Shown here one piece after another: positions 35,450 through 45,145 of a DNA stretch of 45,237 nucleotides; positions within the stretch are counted from its first letter, which is position 1; each line of letters starts with the position of its first letter. Source of the stretch: Ralstonia sp. ASV6 (GTDB lineage: Bacteria; Pseudomonadota; Gammaproteobacteria; Burkholderiales; Burkholderiaceae); assembly GCF_016429285.1 (NCBI RefSeq), contig NZ_JAELUI010000037.1, positions 1 through 45,237 of the forward strand, read 5' to 3'. The notes under the pieces are model-generated. The model was not told the DNA's origin and made no database searches. It saw only the letters and a program-made list of their open reading frames with translations. The translations under genes were made by a program, and so were the position numbers.

Positions 35450-36181
35450 ATGGCTGGCACGCTTTACCTCATCCCGAACACACTCGGCTCGCGCGATGCG
35501 GCCGACCCGCTGCCCGATGTGATTCCCGCGGGTGTGCAGCAGATCACTGCTCGGCTCGACTACTTCGTTGCCGAGCACGCCAAGACCGCACGCGCGCTGC
35601 TCAAGAAGCTGGCAGATACCACGCCGCTGGCGCGCCCGCTGCAGGAAATCACCATCCGCGAACTCAACGTCAAGACGCCGGACTCAGAACTGAAAGCACT
35701 GCTGGCGCCGGTCATTGCCGGGCAAGACGCGGGGCTGATGTCGGAAGCCGGTGTGCCGGCCGTTGCCGATCCGGGTGCAAACCTTGTGCGCCTCGCCCAC
35801 CAGCACGGCGTGCGCGTAAAGCCGTTGGTGGGGCCGAGTTCGATTCTGCTGGCGGTGATGGCATCCGGCCTGAACGGCCAGAGCTTTGCGTTCAACGGCT
35901 ACCTGCCGGTGGATGCAGCCGAGCGCAAGACCAAGCTGCGTGCGCTGGAGCAGCTTTCGCGCTCGGCGGGGCAAACCCAGGTCTTTATCGAGACGCCGTA
36001 CCGCAACGGCGCGCTGCTGGAAGCCATCCAGGCGGGTTGCGCGCCGGGCACGCTGCTTTCCATCGCGGTGGATCTGACACTCCCCAGCGAGCAGGTGGTG
36101 ACCCTGCCCGTGAGCGACTGGCGCGCCGACCGCATGGACTTGCACAAACGGCCAGCGATCTTCTCGTTGCTGGCGCGCTGA
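35450..36181 (+). CDS. RsmI-like SAM-dependent methyltransferase
   Basis: The protein has 243 residues of the tetrapyrrole-methylase fold. The start GTLYLIPNTLGSRDAADPLP replaces the glycine-rich start of canonical RsmI (16S rRNA C1402 2'-O-methylase), but GLMSEAGVPAVADPGANLVR and VKPLVGPSSILLAVMASGLN are clear family motifs for SAM binding. These shorter proteins are RsmI paralogues found beside maf in betaproteobacteria; their substrate is not established. The stop codon abuts that of sppA on the opposite strand with no base between. Confidence 0.82.
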   Translation: MAGTLYLIPNTLGSRDAADPLPDVIPAGVQQITARLDYFVAEHAKTARALLKKLADTTPLARPLQEITIRELNVKTPDSELKALLAPVIAGQDAGLMSEAGVPAVADPGANLVRLAHQHGVRVKPLVGPSSILLAVMASGLNGQSFAFNGYLPVDAAERKTKLRALEQLSRSAGQTQVFIETPYRNGALLEAIQAGCAPGTLLSIAVDLTLPSEQVVTLPVSDWRADRMDLHKRPAIFSLLAR

Positions 36182-37294
36182 TTACTCCTTCATCAGCAGC
36201 TTGAGCTGGCCCGTCGAGGCCAGCGCCTTGACGGCCCCTGCGCCCATCGCCGTACCGAGCTTGCGGGCAACACGCGAGGCGAAGTTTTCCTTGACGGTGT
36301 AGTCGACCACATCCGGCGCCTTGATGACGTTGCGCGCCACGAAATCCGCACTGCCAAGCCCATCGGCCAAGCCCAGTTCAACCGCCTTCGAGCCGGTCCA
36401 GAACAAGCCCGTGAACAATGTCGGATCGTCCTTCAGACGGTTGCCGCGGCCTTGCTTGACCACGTCGATGAACTGCTGATGGATGTCGTTGAGCATGTCC
36501 TGCGCGTACTGCTTCTGCTGCGGCGGCAGCGGCGAGAACGGGTCCAGCATCCCCTTGTTTGAGCCCGCCGTCAGCAGGCGGCGCTCAACACCAATCTTGT
36601 CCATCAGGCCGGTAAAGCCGAAACCATCCATCAGCACGCCGATCGAACCGACGATGCTGGCCTTGTCAACGTAGATCTTGTCCGCCGCCGCGGCCACATA
36701 ATAGCCACCCGAAGCGCACATCTCTTCTACCACCACATACAGCGGGATGTTCTTGTACTTGGCGCGCAGCCGGCGGATGTCGTCGTTGATCATGCCTGCC
36801 TGCACCGGCGACCCACCCGGCGAGTTGATCTTGAGGATCACGCCGACCGTGTTGTCATCAGCAAACGCCGCCTCAAGAGAGGCGTTGATGTTCTCGGCGC
36901 TGGCGTTCGTGTTGGCGGCAATCTCGCCATCAAGGTTGACCACAGCGGTGTGGCGGCCGGTGCTGACGGTCTCGCCCTCGAAGCTTGCGAACGCCCAGAG
37001 AATCAGACCGACGATACCCAGCGACACGAAGCGGAAGAAGATGCGCCAGCGGCGGGCAGCGCGTTGCTCGCGCACCGTCGCCATGAGCACCTTTTCGAGC
37101 ACCTCGCGCTCCCAGCCACTTGGCTGCGCCTGCGCCGACGCGGGAGCCGCAGATGCAGGCTTGCCGGCGACCGGGTCACGCAACTCGGCCTCGAGCGGGT
37201 GATCGGCATGCTGCGTGACTTCCAGCGCTTCCGGTTTGCCGGCGCCCTCTTCGGGAGCGTTTTCAGGCCTTTTCGGCGGATTCGAGTCGGTCAT
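36182..37294 (-). CDS. sppA: Signal peptide peptidase, S49 family (SppA type)
   Basis: The protein has 370 residues. After a Pro/Ala-rich cytoplasmic leader, one membrane helix at about 85-104 (IFFRFVSLGIVGLILWAFAS) places the protease domain in the periplasm. It is the short, single-domain form. The Ser-Lys dyad can be assigned as Ser195 in EEMCASGGYYVAAAAD and Lys247 in AGSNKGMLDPFSPL. NSPGGSPVQAG forms the conserved oxyanion region. It removes leftover signal peptides from the membrane. It is the last gene of the rluC-HAD-Rieske-sppA set, 48 bp after the Rieske gene. Confidence 0.92.
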   Translation of the reverse strand: MTDSNPPKRPENAPEEGAGKPEALEVTQHADHPLEAELRDPVAGKPASAAPASAQAQPSGWEREVLEKVLMATVREQRAARRWRIFFRFVSLGIVGLILWAFASFEGETVSTGRHTAVVNLDGEIAANTNASAENINASLEAAFADDNTVGVILKINSPGGSPVQAGMINDDIRRLRAKYKNIPLYVVVEEMCASGGYYVAAAADKIYVDKASIVGSIGVLMDGFGFTGLMDKIGVERRLLTAGSNKGMLDPFSPLPPQQKQYAQDMLNDIHQQFIDVVKQGRGNRLKDDPTLFTGLFWTGSKAVELGLADGLGSADFVARNVIKAPDVVDYTVKENFASRVARKLGTAMGAGAVKALASTGQLKLLMKE

Positions 37295-37342
37295 AAACGA
37301 AGTGGAGAACGTTCGAGGAGGTCAAGAAGATAGACGGCACCA

Positions 37343-37744
37343 TCAGGCCGGTGGAATCGGCGCCGCCGTGGGCGCCGGCATACGAAACAACGCATCGGGC
37401 TGCCACCAGACCTCGCCGTCGCGCTCGGCAATATCAAGCTTGGACAGATGCGAGCCTCGGCACGGCCCGCCAACACAGCGACCGGTATCCGGCTCATAGA
37501 TGGCGCCATGCGTCGCGCACATCAGATACAGCCCGGAGCTTTCAAAAAACTGACCTTCCTGCCAGTCCATCTCCATCGGCACATGCGCGCACTGGTTCAG
37601 GTAGCCATGCACGCCGCCTGCGTAGCGGACGACGAAAGCGCTCACCGTACGCCCACGCACTTCCACGGGGAAGCGCACGCCCAGACCGCCATCTTCCAGC
37701 GCGGTGCTTTCGCAGATGCGAACCGGCTCGGTCATTTCAGGCAT
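37343..37744 (-). CDS. Rieske [2Fe-2S] domain protein
   Basis: The protein has 133 residues, a stand-alone Rieske domain. Cluster ligands are visible as C-x-H in YLNQCAHVPMEM and C-x2-H in LYLMCATHGAIYEP, 27 residues apart. The spacing is longer than in classical ferredoxins because of the inserted WQEGQFFESSG. There is no transmembrane helix or signal peptide, so it should be cytoplasmic. It overlaps the HAD gene by 8 bp. Small Rieske proteins of this kind occur beside rluC and sppA in betaproteobacteria. The electron partner is unknown; no oxygenase gene is nearby. Confidence 0.88.
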   Translation of the reverse strand: MPEMTEPVRICESTALEDGGLGVRFPVEVRGRTVSAFVVRYAGGVHGYLNQCAHVPMEMDWQEGQFFESSGLYLMCATHGAIYEPDTGRCVGGPCRGSHLSKLDIAERDGEVWWQPDALFRMPAPTAAPIPPA

Positions 37745-38396
37745 GGTCGGTCAGCCAGCGGTGCAGATCAGCGACCGATTGAGCGCAGTACAGCGGCGTG
37801 AGCGCATGCAGCACATCGGCAGGGTGCGCGCCGTATGTGACGGCGACACCGGCAGCACCTGCATTGGCGGCCATCTGCAAGTCGTGTGTGGTGTCGCCAA
37901 TCATCAGCGTGCGCTCGACATCCATGCCGAGGTCTCGCGTGAGCTCGAGCAACATCGCCGGATGCGGCTTGGAGAACGTCTCGTCAGCACAACGTGTGTT
38001 GTCGAACACGCCAGACAAACCGGTGACCTCCAGCGCACGCTGCAGGCCGATACGCGATTTGCCGGTCGCTACAGCCAGCAGATAGTTCTCGCGACGCAGT
38101 GCATCGAGCATCTCGCGCACGCCCTGAAACAGCACCAGTTGCGAATCGCGGCTGAGGTAATGAAAGCGATAACGCTCAGCCAGCTTGCCGTAGTCCGCCG
38201 GGTCGAGCGTCGGTACGGCGTATTCAAGCGCGTCACGCAAACCCAGACCGATCACGTGGCTGGCATGCGCATCATCCGGCACGGGCAGATCGAGATCCCG
38301 GCACGCAAGCTGGATCGACCGGGTAATGGCCGACGTCGAATCCATCAAGGTACCGTCCCAGTCGAAGACGATCAGGTCAAAGCGCTGCTGCGGCAT
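37737..38396 (-). CDS. HAD-family hydrolase, phosphoglycolate phosphatase-like
   Basis: The protein has 219 residues from MPQQRFDLIVFDWDGTLMDS, which contains HAD motif I with the nucleophile Asp. Motif II is VATGKSRIGL, motif III KPHPAML, and motif IV IGDTTHDLQMAANAG. A helical cap lies between motifs I and II, as in Gph and related phosphatases. The precise substrate cannot be assigned; phosphoglycolate or another small phosphate ester is plausible. It overlaps rluC by 20 bp and the Rieske gene by 8 bp, so the four genes form a tight operon. Confidence 0.88.
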   Translation of the reverse strand: MPQQRFDLIVFDWDGTLMDSTSAITRSIQLACRDLDLPVPDDAHASHVIGLGLRDALEYAVPTLDPADYGKLAERYRFHYLSRDSQLVLFQGVREMLDALRRENYLLAVATGKSRIGLQRALEVTGLSGVFDNTRCADETFSKPHPAMLLELTRDLGMDVERTLMIGDTTHDLQMAANAGAAGVAVTYGAHPADVLHALTPLYCAQSVADLHRWLTDHA

Positions 38397-39417
38397 CGGA
38401 ATCGGGGCTTGGAGATTGGAAAGCGTTGAGAAAATCGGAGCACTCGGCCGGCAACGGCGCATTGAATATGACGATTTCACCACTATGCGGGTGTGTCAAC
38501 TGCAGCCGATGTGCGTGCAGGAACATCCGCCCCAGCCGCGGCGAAGCGTTCGCACGCGACAGCGCCTTGTTGAGCGCGAAATCGCCGTATTTGTCATCGC
38601 CAAGAATGGGAAACCCCGCATGCGCCAGGTGCACCCGAATCTGGTGCGTGCGGCCGGTCTTCAACTCGGCCTCCATCAGGGTGTAAGGCCCAAACACCCC
38701 AACCTTGTTGAAGATCGTGTGCGACGGCTGCCCGTCGGCCTGCACGCGCACGCGGCGCTCGCCTTCGGGCGTCGTGAATTTGTGCAGCGGCGACTTGATG
38801 TGCTGGCGCTTGTGCGGCCAGACGCCCTTTACCGCAGCGAAATAGCGCTTGTCGAGCTGACCTTCGCGAATCTGTTCATGCAACGCCACCAGAGCCGAGC
38901 GCTTCTTGGCCAGCAACAAGACACCGGAAGTCTCGCGATCGAGGCGATGCACCAGCTCAAGGAACTTGGCCTCCGGGCGCGATTGACGCAGTTGCTCGAT
39001 CACCCCGAACGCGACACCCGAGCCACCATGCACCGCCACGCCGGCCGGCTTATCGATCACCAACAGATGCGCATCTTCGTAGAGGATCGTAAATTCGGCC
39101 GCCGGCACCGCGCGCGGCGCTTCCGCCTGCTGAGCAATTCGAAGCGGCGGAATGCGCACCAGATCACCGAGTTTCAGGCGATATTCGGCGTCGATACGGC
39201 CCTTGTTCACGCGCACTTCGCCGGAGCGCAGGATGCGATAGATATGACTCTTGGGCACGCCCTTGGCCAAGCGCATCAGGAAATTGTCGATGCGCTGCCC
39301 TTCGGCGTCTTCACCGACTTCAACATAAGCGACGGATTTGCCGTCGAGTGCGTCACCGAGAGTGCCACGTGCGGCCTGTTGAATGCGCCCATCAAATGGA
39401 TGGCGTAACTCATTCAT
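38377..39417 (-). CDS. rluC: Ribosomal large subunit pseudouridine synthase C
   Basis: The protein has 346 residues from MNELRHPFDGRIQQAARGTL; the frame is open further upstream but without family support. RluC makes pseudouridines at 955, 2504 and 2580 of 23S rRNA in E. coli. An S4 RNA-binding domain is seen at about 50-100 (GQRIDNFLMRLAKGVPKSHI), then the catalytic motif HRLDRETSGVLLLAKK with the active-site Asp, and LKTGRTHQIRVHLAHAGFPI. It is divergent from rne, the same arrangement as in E. coli. No good ribosome binding site precedes the ATG. Confidence 0.94.
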   Translation of the reverse strand: MNELRHPFDGRIQQAARGTLGDALDGKSVAYVEVGEDAEGQRIDNFLMRLAKGVPKSHIYRILRSGEVRVNKGRIDAEYRLKLGDLVRIPPLRIAQQAEAPRAVPAAEFTILYEDAHLLVIDKPAGVAVHGGSGVAFGVIEQLRQSRPEAKFLELVHRLDRETSGVLLLAKKRSALVALHEQIREGQLDKRYFAAVKGVWPHKRQHIKSPLHKFTTPEGERRVRVQADGQPSHTIFNKVGVFGPYTLMEAELKTGRTHQIRVHLAHAGFPILGDDKYGDFALNKALSRANASPRLGRMFLHAHRLQLTHPHSGEIVIFNAPLPAECSDFLNAFQSPSPDSDAAAAL

Positions 39418-39518
39418 TTTCAATATAATTTTCTCGCTGGACAGTCGTTTAGGCGCCAGCAACAGCCGGTCGGGACGAAACAACAGGTATTGTACACAGC
39501 CACCGTTTCCGTCCGGAA

Positions 39519-39580
39519 CGTGCCGATTCCCCACCCACTTGTGTTACAAAGCTAATCACGTGGCCGGTCAAATCGGCACG
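39519..39580 (+). repeat. Perfect 10-bp inverted repeat in rne leader
   Basis: CGTGCCGATT (39519-39528) pairs perfectly with AATCGGCACG (39571-39580), enclosing a 42-nt loop. In the rne transcript it would form a long-range stem. Confidence 0.5.
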
Positions 39581-39682
39581 AAAGCAGCACGCACCGCTGT
39601 CCCGTTGCGCAGGACGTGAACCAAAGATCACGTCGGCAAAACCGGCCAGCGTAGAACGAGCAGCTGGTAGAACAGAATTCAA

Positions 39683-39719
39683 AAGCGGGCGCCACATGGT
39701 CTCCATACGGCGCCCGCTT
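39683..39719 (+). promoter_or_regulatory. Strong two-part stem-loop in rne leader
   Basis: AAGCGGGCGCC (39683-39693) pairs perfectly with GGCGCCCGCTT (39709-39719). Inside, after a 2x2 internal loop (AC/AC), ATGG pairs with CCAT around a TCT loop. No U-run follows on the plus strand and no gene ends here, so it is not an obvious terminator. A role in RNase E autoregulation is inferred by analogy with the E. coli rne leader. Confidence 0.5.
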
Positions 39720-40156
39720 GGTGAAAGAAGCCCTTGCCGCACCATAGTTGGTGCCGGCCGGCTCAGTATCCGGTTACCGCGTTGCCATGCGGTCCGGCGG
39801 CAAAACTCCAACAAGCAGCACGCCGCCCGATTCGCCCGCCGCGGGTTTCGCCCGGACACGCCGCGCCGTCTATTCGCTCTTTGTGGTCGCTTCACGCGAC
39901 TCGCCGCCGCCGGCCCACCCGCACAACGCGTTGGGCCCGTGGCACGAGTGACAGGACGCGCGACAGGACGCCAACCGCGTCCGCGAACTCCGCCCTGACA
40001 TCCATGGTGACGCGTGTAATGTCCTCATTTCTTTCGCCCGTGCCCCGTCGTACCGTCTTTTTATCGGTCGACACTCCGGCAATTCTTTGACCACCCGCTC
40101 CGCCTTCGCGTGCTCCATGAAGCGCCGTGCTCGCACGGCATTGGAGTGAGGTTGCA

Positions 40157-43100
40157 ATGAAACGCATGTTGTTCAATGCGACGCAGCAGGAAGAATTGCG
40201 CGTTGCCATTGTCGACGGTCAGAAACTGATCGACATCGACATCGAAACCGCCGGGCGCGAACAGCGCAAAGGCAATATCTACAAGGGTGTCATCACCCGC
40301 ATCGAACCGTCGCTGGAGGCCTGCTTCGTCAATTACGGCGAAGAGCGGCACGGTTTTCTCCCCTTCAAGGAAGTCGCCCGCGCCTATTTCAAGGCCGGCG
40401 TGGACGTGCGCACCGCGCGCATCCAAGACGCCCTGTCTGAGGGCCAAGAGCTGATCGTCCAGGTCGAGAAGGAAGAACGTGGCAACAAGGGCGCTGCCCT
40501 GACCACCTTCATCTCGCTGGCCGGCCGCTACCTGGTGCTGATGCCGAACAACCCGCGTGGTGGTGGCGTGTCGCGCCGTATCGAGGGTGAAGACCGCCAG
40601 GAACTGCGCGAAACCATGGCGCAGCTGGAAGTGCCGGATGGCATGAGCATCATCGCCCGCACCGCCGGTATCGGCCGCTCGGCCGAAGAGCTGCAGTGGG
40701 ACTTGAACTACCTGATGCAGTTGTGGAAGGCCGTGGATGGCGCTGCCGTCGACAACAAGGCGCCGCTGCTGATCTATCTCGAATCCAGTCTGGTGATTCG
40801 CGCAATTCGCGATTACTTCCAGCCGGATATCGGTGAAATCCTGATCGATACGGATGATATCTACGATCAGGCCCGCGCCTTCATGAGCGTGGTGATGCCC
40901 GACAACATGAATCGGGTGAAGAAGTACCGCGACGACGTTCCCCTGTTCTCGCGCTTCCAGATCGAACACCAGATTGAATCGGCGTATTCGCGCATGGTGA
41001 TGCTGCCCTCGGGCGGCGCCATCGTGATCGACCACACCGAGGCGCTGGTCGCCATCGACGTGAACTCGGCCCGCGCCACCAAGGGCGCGGATATCGAGGA
41101 AACCGCCGCGCGCACCAACCTCGAAGCCGCCGACGAAATCGCCCGCCAGCTCCGCCTGCGTGACTTGGGCGGCCTGATCGTGATCGACTTCATCGACATG
41201 GAGTCGAGCAAGGCCCAGAAGGACGTCGAGACCCGCCTGAAAGACGCGCTGCGCCACGACCGCGCCCGCGTGCAGATGGGCAAGATCAGCCGCTTCGGCC
41301 TGATGGAGCTGTCGCGCCAGCGCCTGCGTCCGTCGCTGTCGGAAGGCTCGCACGTCACCTGCCCGCGCTGTAACGGCACGGGCCACATCCGCGATACCGA
41401 ATCGTCCGCCCTGCAGGTGCTGCGCATCATCCAGGAAGAGGCGATGAAGGAAAACACCGCCGCGCTCCACTGCCAGGTGCCGGTGGAAGTGGCTGCGTTC
41501 CTGCTCAACGAAAAGCGCCCGGACATCAACCTGATCGAGACGCGCTTCAAGGTCAATGTGCTGCTGATCCCGAACAAGCATCTGGAAACGCCGCACTACA
41601 AGTTGGAGCGCCTGCGCCACGACGATCCGCGCCTGGACGACACCAAGGCCAGCTACAAGATGGCCGAGGAAGCTGCCAAGGAATTGGAAGCCGACACCGC
41701 TTACAGCACCCGCAAGGAAGCGGTCAAGCCGCGTCAGGAAGCGGCCGTCAAGGGCATCACGCCGGAACAACCCGCACCGGTGTCGGTGCCGCGTCCGGAG
41801 CGTCCAGCTCGCGCCGAAGCCACCCCGGCCCCGCAAGTGGCTGCGCCGGTACCTGCCCAAGGCGGATTCATCTCGTGGCTGAAGTCGCTGTTTGGCGGCA
41901 AGCCGGCTGAGCCGGTGGTTGCAGCGCCGGTCGAAGCACCGAAGCAACGTGCGGAAGATGGCAACCGCCAAGGTCGTGGCAATCGCCAAGACCGTGGTGG
42001 CCGTGGCCAGCGCGGTGAACGCGCGGAACGTGGCGAGCGCCAGGGTCAAGGCCAGCAACAAGGTGGCCGCGACGGCAACCGCCAAGGCCGTGACCGCAAC
42101 GAAGCCCGCGAAGGCCTGCAACAACAAGGCCAGCGCGAAGGTCAACGTGACGGCCAACGCGGCAATCGCGACCGCAACCGCCAGCCGGCCCAGATCGAAG
42201 GCGGTGCACGCGAAACCGCTGAAGCCCGTCAGCCGCAACAGGGTCAGGAAGCCCGCGGTGAAGGCCAGGGCCGCCGCGAACGCAATCAGGAACGCCGTGA
42301 GCGCCAGCCGCGCGAAGGTGCCCGTGAAGGTCGTGAGACCCGCGAACCGCGCGAGCCGCGTGAAAACCGCGAGCGTGATCAACAAGCCAAGGAAGCCGCT
42401 GCCGTGGCCGCTGAAGGCCTGATCGATCAAGCCGCGCCGCAAGTGCCGGAAACCCTGCTCGACACCACGGTGCCGGCGGAAGCCGTGACCGCGGAAGGCG
42501 TTGTGCCGGGCGCAGAAGGCAACGGTGAGGGCGAAGAACGCCGCCGCCGTGGCCGTCGTGGCCGCAACCGCTATCGCCGTGACCGTGAAGGCGCAGAAGG
42601 CGTGCGCGCGGAAGGTGAAGACGACGCGGAAGGCAGCGAAAGCGCCATCGCAGAAACCGAAGTGCATGCTGCGCCTGAAGGCAACCAGCCCGCCGAGCCG
42701 GCACCGCACACGACCGTGACTGAGCCGGTGCAGACCGCCTCGTTCGCACCGGTCGAGGCGCCGGCCCCGGTGGTCCAGGAGCCCGTGCTTGCGGCTGACG
42801 CCGTGGCACCGGTCGCTGCCGCGCCTGCTGTGCAGCCGACTGAACCGGCCGTGGTGGTGGCTGCCCCTGCAGTTGAAGCTGCCGAAGCTGCTGTCGCAAC
42901 TGCAATGGCCGCTGCACCGGCACCGGTCAGCACGATCGCCAAGGCTGCGCCGCTGTCCGTCGAAACGCTGCAAAGCGTGGTGACCAACGTCGGCATGACG
43001 TGGGTTCACACGGACGCACAGAAGCTGCAAGCCTCGCAGGAAGAGGCTGCCCGCACCGTCACGCCGCCACGCGTGCCGCGTGAGCGCAAGCCGCTGCCAC

Positions 43101-43168
43101 CGATCCAGCAAGGTCCGATGATCCTGGTTGAGACCGGCCGCGTGCCAAGCGGCGCTGACCAACAGTAA
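40157..43168 (+). CDS. rne: Ribonuclease E
   Basis: The protein has 1003 residues from [20 protein letters not shown], with GGAGTGAGG before the ATG. RNase E starts mRNA decay and matures rRNA and tRNA, and organises the degradosome. An S1 domain is seen at about 38-120, and the catalytic DNase I-like fold carries the two metal-binding aspartates in [16 protein letters not shown] and [12 protein letters not shown]. The zinc-link CPRCNGTGH completes the tetramer-forming core, which ends near 510. The C-terminal half is disordered: first a Gln/Gly/Arg-rich RNA-binding stretch (about 600-760), then an Ala/Pro/Glu-rich region, and a conserved-looking tail ending [16 protein letters not shown] terminator follows. 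Confidence 0.97.
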   Translation: MKRMLFNATQQEELRVAIVDGQKLIDIDIETAGREQRKGNIYKGVITRIEPSLEACFVNYGEERHGFLPFKEVARAYFKAGVDVRTARIQDALSEGQELIVQVEKEERGNKGAALTTFISLAGRYLVLMPNNPRGGGVSRRIEGEDRQELRETMAQLEVPDGMSIIARTAGIGRSAEELQWDLNYLMQLWKAVDGAAVDNKAPLLIYLESSLVIRAIRDYFQPDIGEILIDTDDIYDQARAFMSVVMPDNMNRVKKYRDDVPLFSRFQIEHQIESAYSRMVMLPSGGAIVIDHTEALVAIDVNSARATKGADIEETAARTNLEAADEIARQLRLRDLGGLIVIDFIDMESSKAQKDVETRLKDALRHDRARVQMGKISRFGLMELSRQRLRPSLSEGSHVTCPRCNGTGHIRDTESSALQVLRIIQEEAMKENTAALHCQVPVEVAAFLLNEKRPDINLIETRFKVNVLLIPNKHLETPHYKLERLRHDDPRLDDTKASYKMAEEAAKELEADTAYSTRKEAVKPRQEAAVKGITPEQPAPVSVPRPERPARAEATPAPQVAAPVPAQGGFISWLKSLFGGKPAEPVVAAPVEAPKQRAEDGNRQGRGNRQDRGGRGQRGERAERGERQGQGQQQGGRDGNRQGRDRNEAREGLQQQGQREGQRDGQRGNRDRNRQPAQIEGGARETAEARQPQQGQEARGEGQGRRERNQERRERQPREGAREGRETREPREPRENRERDQQAKEAAAVAAEGLIDQAAPQVPETLLDTTVPAEAVTAEGVVPGAEGNGEGEERRRRGRRGRNRYRRDREGAEGVRAEGEDDAEGSESAIAETEVHAAPEGNQPAEPAPHTTVTEPVQTASFAPVEAPAPVVQEPVLAADAVAPVAAAPAVQPTEPAVVVAAPAVEAAEAAVATAMAAAPAPVSTIAKAAPLSVETLQSVVTNVGMTWVHTDAQKLQASQEEAARTVTPPRVPRERKPLPPIQQGPMILVETGRVPSGADQQ

Positions 43169-43206
43169 GCGCTCTACTGGCGGGTAACCGCCGGCGCATT
43201 GCCTGA

Positions 43207-43229
43207 GGGCGGCTTCGGCCGCCCTTTTT
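43207..43229 (+). terminator. rne terminator
   Basis: GGGCGGC-TTCG-GCCGCCC (43207-43224) is a 7-bp GC stem with a stable UUCG tetraloop, followed by TTTTT. It starts 38 bp after the rne stop and isolates the molybdenum cofactor genes. Confidence 0.92.
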
Positions 43230-43349
43230 CCTGTGCACGGCTCGTGGGGACTGAATTGTGCTCCCCGCGTCAAACAGGGGCTGCGCTACACTCGAAGATG
43301 TCTCCAGCGTGATCGTCCCGCCTTGTGGATTGATGCGCCGCAACACACC

Positions 43350-44483
43350 ATGACCGAAACCGTCATCCCCCTCTACGATCTGCGCGACGGCCAGCACCAT
43401 CGCGCTACGGTGCCCGCCGTGCCGGACACGCTCGTCCCTGCACAGGGCTGGCTGACGGACACACGCGGCCGCCGGCTGCACGATCTGCGTATCTCGGTCA
43501 CGGATCGCTGCAATTTCCGCTGCGTCTACTGCATGCCGAAGGATGTGTTCGACAAGGACTACCGCTTCCTGCGTCACTCCGAACTGCTGTCGTTCGAGGA
43601 GATCGAGCGCATGGCCCGCCTGTTCATCGAACACGGCGTGGAGAAGATCCGCCTCACGGGCGGCGAGCCCTTGTTGCGCAAGGACATTGAGCGCCTGGTC
43701 GAGATGCTCGCGCGCCTGACCACCGCAGAGGGCAAACCGCTGGACCTGACGCTGACGACCAACGGTGCCCTGCTGGCACGCAAGGCACAGTCGCTCAAGG
43801 ACGCCGGTCTGAACCGCGTGACCGTCAGTCTGGATGCCATCGACGATGTGGCCTTCCGCCGCATGAACGACGTCGATTTTGCCGTGAGCGAGGTACTGCA
43901 CGGTATCGAGGTTGCACAGAAGGTGGGCCTTGCGCCGCTCAAGGTCAACATGGTCGTCAAGAAAGACGACAACGACAGCCAGATCGTGCCGATGGCGCGC
44001 CATTTCCGGGGCAGCGGCATCATCGTGCGTTTCATCGAATACATGGACGTGGGCACGACCAACCACTGGGAGATGGGCTCCGTCGTGCCGTCGGCCGAGG
44101 TGGTCAAGCGCTTGTCTGCCGCGTTTCCGCTGGAGCCGGTTTCGGCCAACTACAGCGGCGAGACTGCCGAGCGCTGGCGCTACGTGGATGGCGCGGGCGA
44201 GATCGGCGTGATCTCCAGCGTCACGCAAGCGTTCTGCCACGACTGCGCGCGCGCGCGGCTCTCGACCGAGGGCAAGCTGTACCTGTGCCTGTTCGCGACC
44301 GAAGGCTTCGACCTGCGCGCCCTGCTGCGCGGCGGCGCGACTGATCTTGAACTCTCCAACTCGATCCGCGCCATCTGGCAGGGCCGTGCAGATCGCTACT
44401 CGGAACTGCGCGCCAATGGCCAAGCCCATCCGGCGGGCCCGCAGGGCGGACGACGTATTGAAATGTCCTACATCGGCGGCTGA
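43350..44483 (+). CDS. moaA: GTP 3',8-cyclase MoaA
   Basis: The protein has 377 residues. This radical SAM enzyme converts GTP to 3',8-cyclo-dihydro-GTP, the first step of molybdenum cofactor synthesis. The N-terminal cluster ligands are C54, C58 and C61 in [13 protein letters not shown], the SAM motif is [11 protein letters not shown], and the second cluster is bound by cysteines in [19 protein letters not shown]. The end, [10 protein letters not shown], has the Gly-Gly tail needed for activity. The 37 residues before the core are an extension seen in related species. A 120-bp gap after the rne terminator must hold the promoter, but I found no convincing one. Confidence 0.96.
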   Translation: MTETVIPLYDLRDGQHHRATVPAVPDTLVPAQGWLTDTRGRRLHDLRISVTDRCNFRCVYCMPKDVFDKDYRFLRHSELLSFEEIERMARLFIEHGVEKIRLTGGEPLLRKDIERLVEMLARLTTAEGKPLDLTLTTNGALLARKAQSLKDAGLNRVTVSLDAIDDVAFRRMNDVDFAVSEVLHGIEVAQKVGLAPLKVNMVVKKDDNDSQIVPMARHFRGSGIIVRFIEYMDVGTTNHWEMGSVVPSAEVVKRLSAAFPLEPVSANYSGETAERWRYVDGAGEIGVISSVTQAFCHDCARARLSTEGKLYLCLFATEGFDLRALLRGGATDLELSNSIRAIWQGRADRYSELRANGQAHPAGPQGGRRIEMSYIGG

Positions 44484-44503
44484 GCCCGCCAGCCACCCAC
44501 CAC

Positions 44504-45118
44504 ATGATTTCCACATCCGACATCACCGGCCTGATCCTGGCCGGCGGCCGGGGCAGCCGCATGGGCGGCGTCGACAAAGGCCTGCAGACATTCCGCGGCG
44601 CGCCGATGGCGATGCATACGCTGATGCGCCTGTCGCCACAGGTTGACCACATGCTGATCAACGCCAACCGCAACCTGGCCGCGTACGAATCGTTTGGCGT
44701 GCCGGTGGTGGTGGACTCGGTGCCTGATTTCGCCGGACCGCTGGCCGGTGTGCTTGCGGGGCTGGAGCAATGCCAAACGCGCTATCTGCTGACCGCGCCG
44801 TGCGATTCGCCGTTCGTGCCAACCGATCTGGCTGCCAGGCTATCGGCCGCGCTTGAAGATGCAAACGCGCGCATCGCCATGCCGGTGACGTTGGAGCCCG
44901 ATGCGCATGGTCAACCGCGCAGGCAGGTGCAGCCGGTGTTCTGTTTGATCGATGCGCTGCTGGCAGACGACCTGACCGCTTACCTGCAAGGTGGCGGCCG
45001 TAAGATCGAAACCTGGACTGCGCGCCACTCGACGGTAGAAGTGTTGTTTGACGACACCGCCGCCTTCGCCAACATCAACACGCTGGAAGAACTGCACCAC
45101 CTGGCCGAGCGCCGCTAG
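44504..45118 (+). CDS. mobA: Molybdenum cofactor guanylyltransferase
   Basis: The protein has 204 residues. MobA adds GMP to molybdenum cofactor to form the bis-guanine dinucleotide form used by DMSO reductase-family enzymes such as nitrate reductase and formate dehydrogenase. The nucleotide-binding start ITGLILAGGRGSRMGGVDKG is diagnostic, followed by VVVDSVPDFAGPLAGVLAGL and the metal-binding APCDSPFVP. It begins 20 bp after moaA and is followed after 27 bp by moeA, so the three are probably cotranscribed. Confidence 0.96.
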   Translation: MISTSDITGLILAGGRGSRMGGVDKGLQTFRGAPMAMHTLMRLSPQVDHMLINANRNLAAYESFGVPVVVDSVPDFAGPLAGVLAGLEQCQTRYLLTAPCDSPFVPTDLAARLSAALEDANARIAMPVTLEPDAHGQPRRQVQPVFCLIDALLADDLTAYLQGGGRKIETWTARHSTVEVLFDDTAAFANINTLEELHHLAERR

Positions 45119-45145
45119 AGCGCTGCCCCCTCCCTCATCGACGTC

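Larger units (their letters stand above)
39418..40156. other. Long rluC/rne divergent region, probable rne 5' leader
   Basis: No credible gene is found in these 739 bp; short frames here lack family features and ribosome binding sites. The region has two notable RNA structures (39519-39580 and 39683-39719) and a GC-rich downstream part. A perfect TATAAT at 39424-39429 has no adequate -35. A long structured leader fits what is known of rne in E. coli, where RNase E cleaves its own 5' UTR to limit its level. Confidence 0.6.

Noticed and set aside
39415-39430. Leaderless rluC transcript from TATATT on the minus strand
   Set aside because: The hexamer lies 4 bp from the ATG, but no -35 box is present, and the same bases form TATAAT on the other strand.
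39449-39998. Short frames in the rluC/rne gap on both strands (up to 148 codons)
   Set aside because: They are Arg/Pro-rich translations without ribosome binding sites, and they disagree with the strong RNA stems in the same place.
42000-42400. Repeat-rich stretch in rne considered as a tandem repeat or recombination site
   Set aside because: It encodes the Gln/Gly/Arg RNA-binding region of RNase E. Similar low-complexity sequence is normal there, and no exact long repeat was seen.
40061-43273. Open frame of 1070 codons on the minus strand opposite rne
   Set aside because: It is an antisense shadow of the Gln/Arg/Ala-rich RNase E gene. The translation is low-complexity (Ala, Phe, Arg, Leu runs) with no domain, and rne itself has full family motifs and a good ribosome binding site.
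43230-43349. Moco riboswitch before moaA
   Set aside because: The gap is only 120 bp and I could not identify the conserved paired elements. A CCCC/GGGG pair alone is not evidence.
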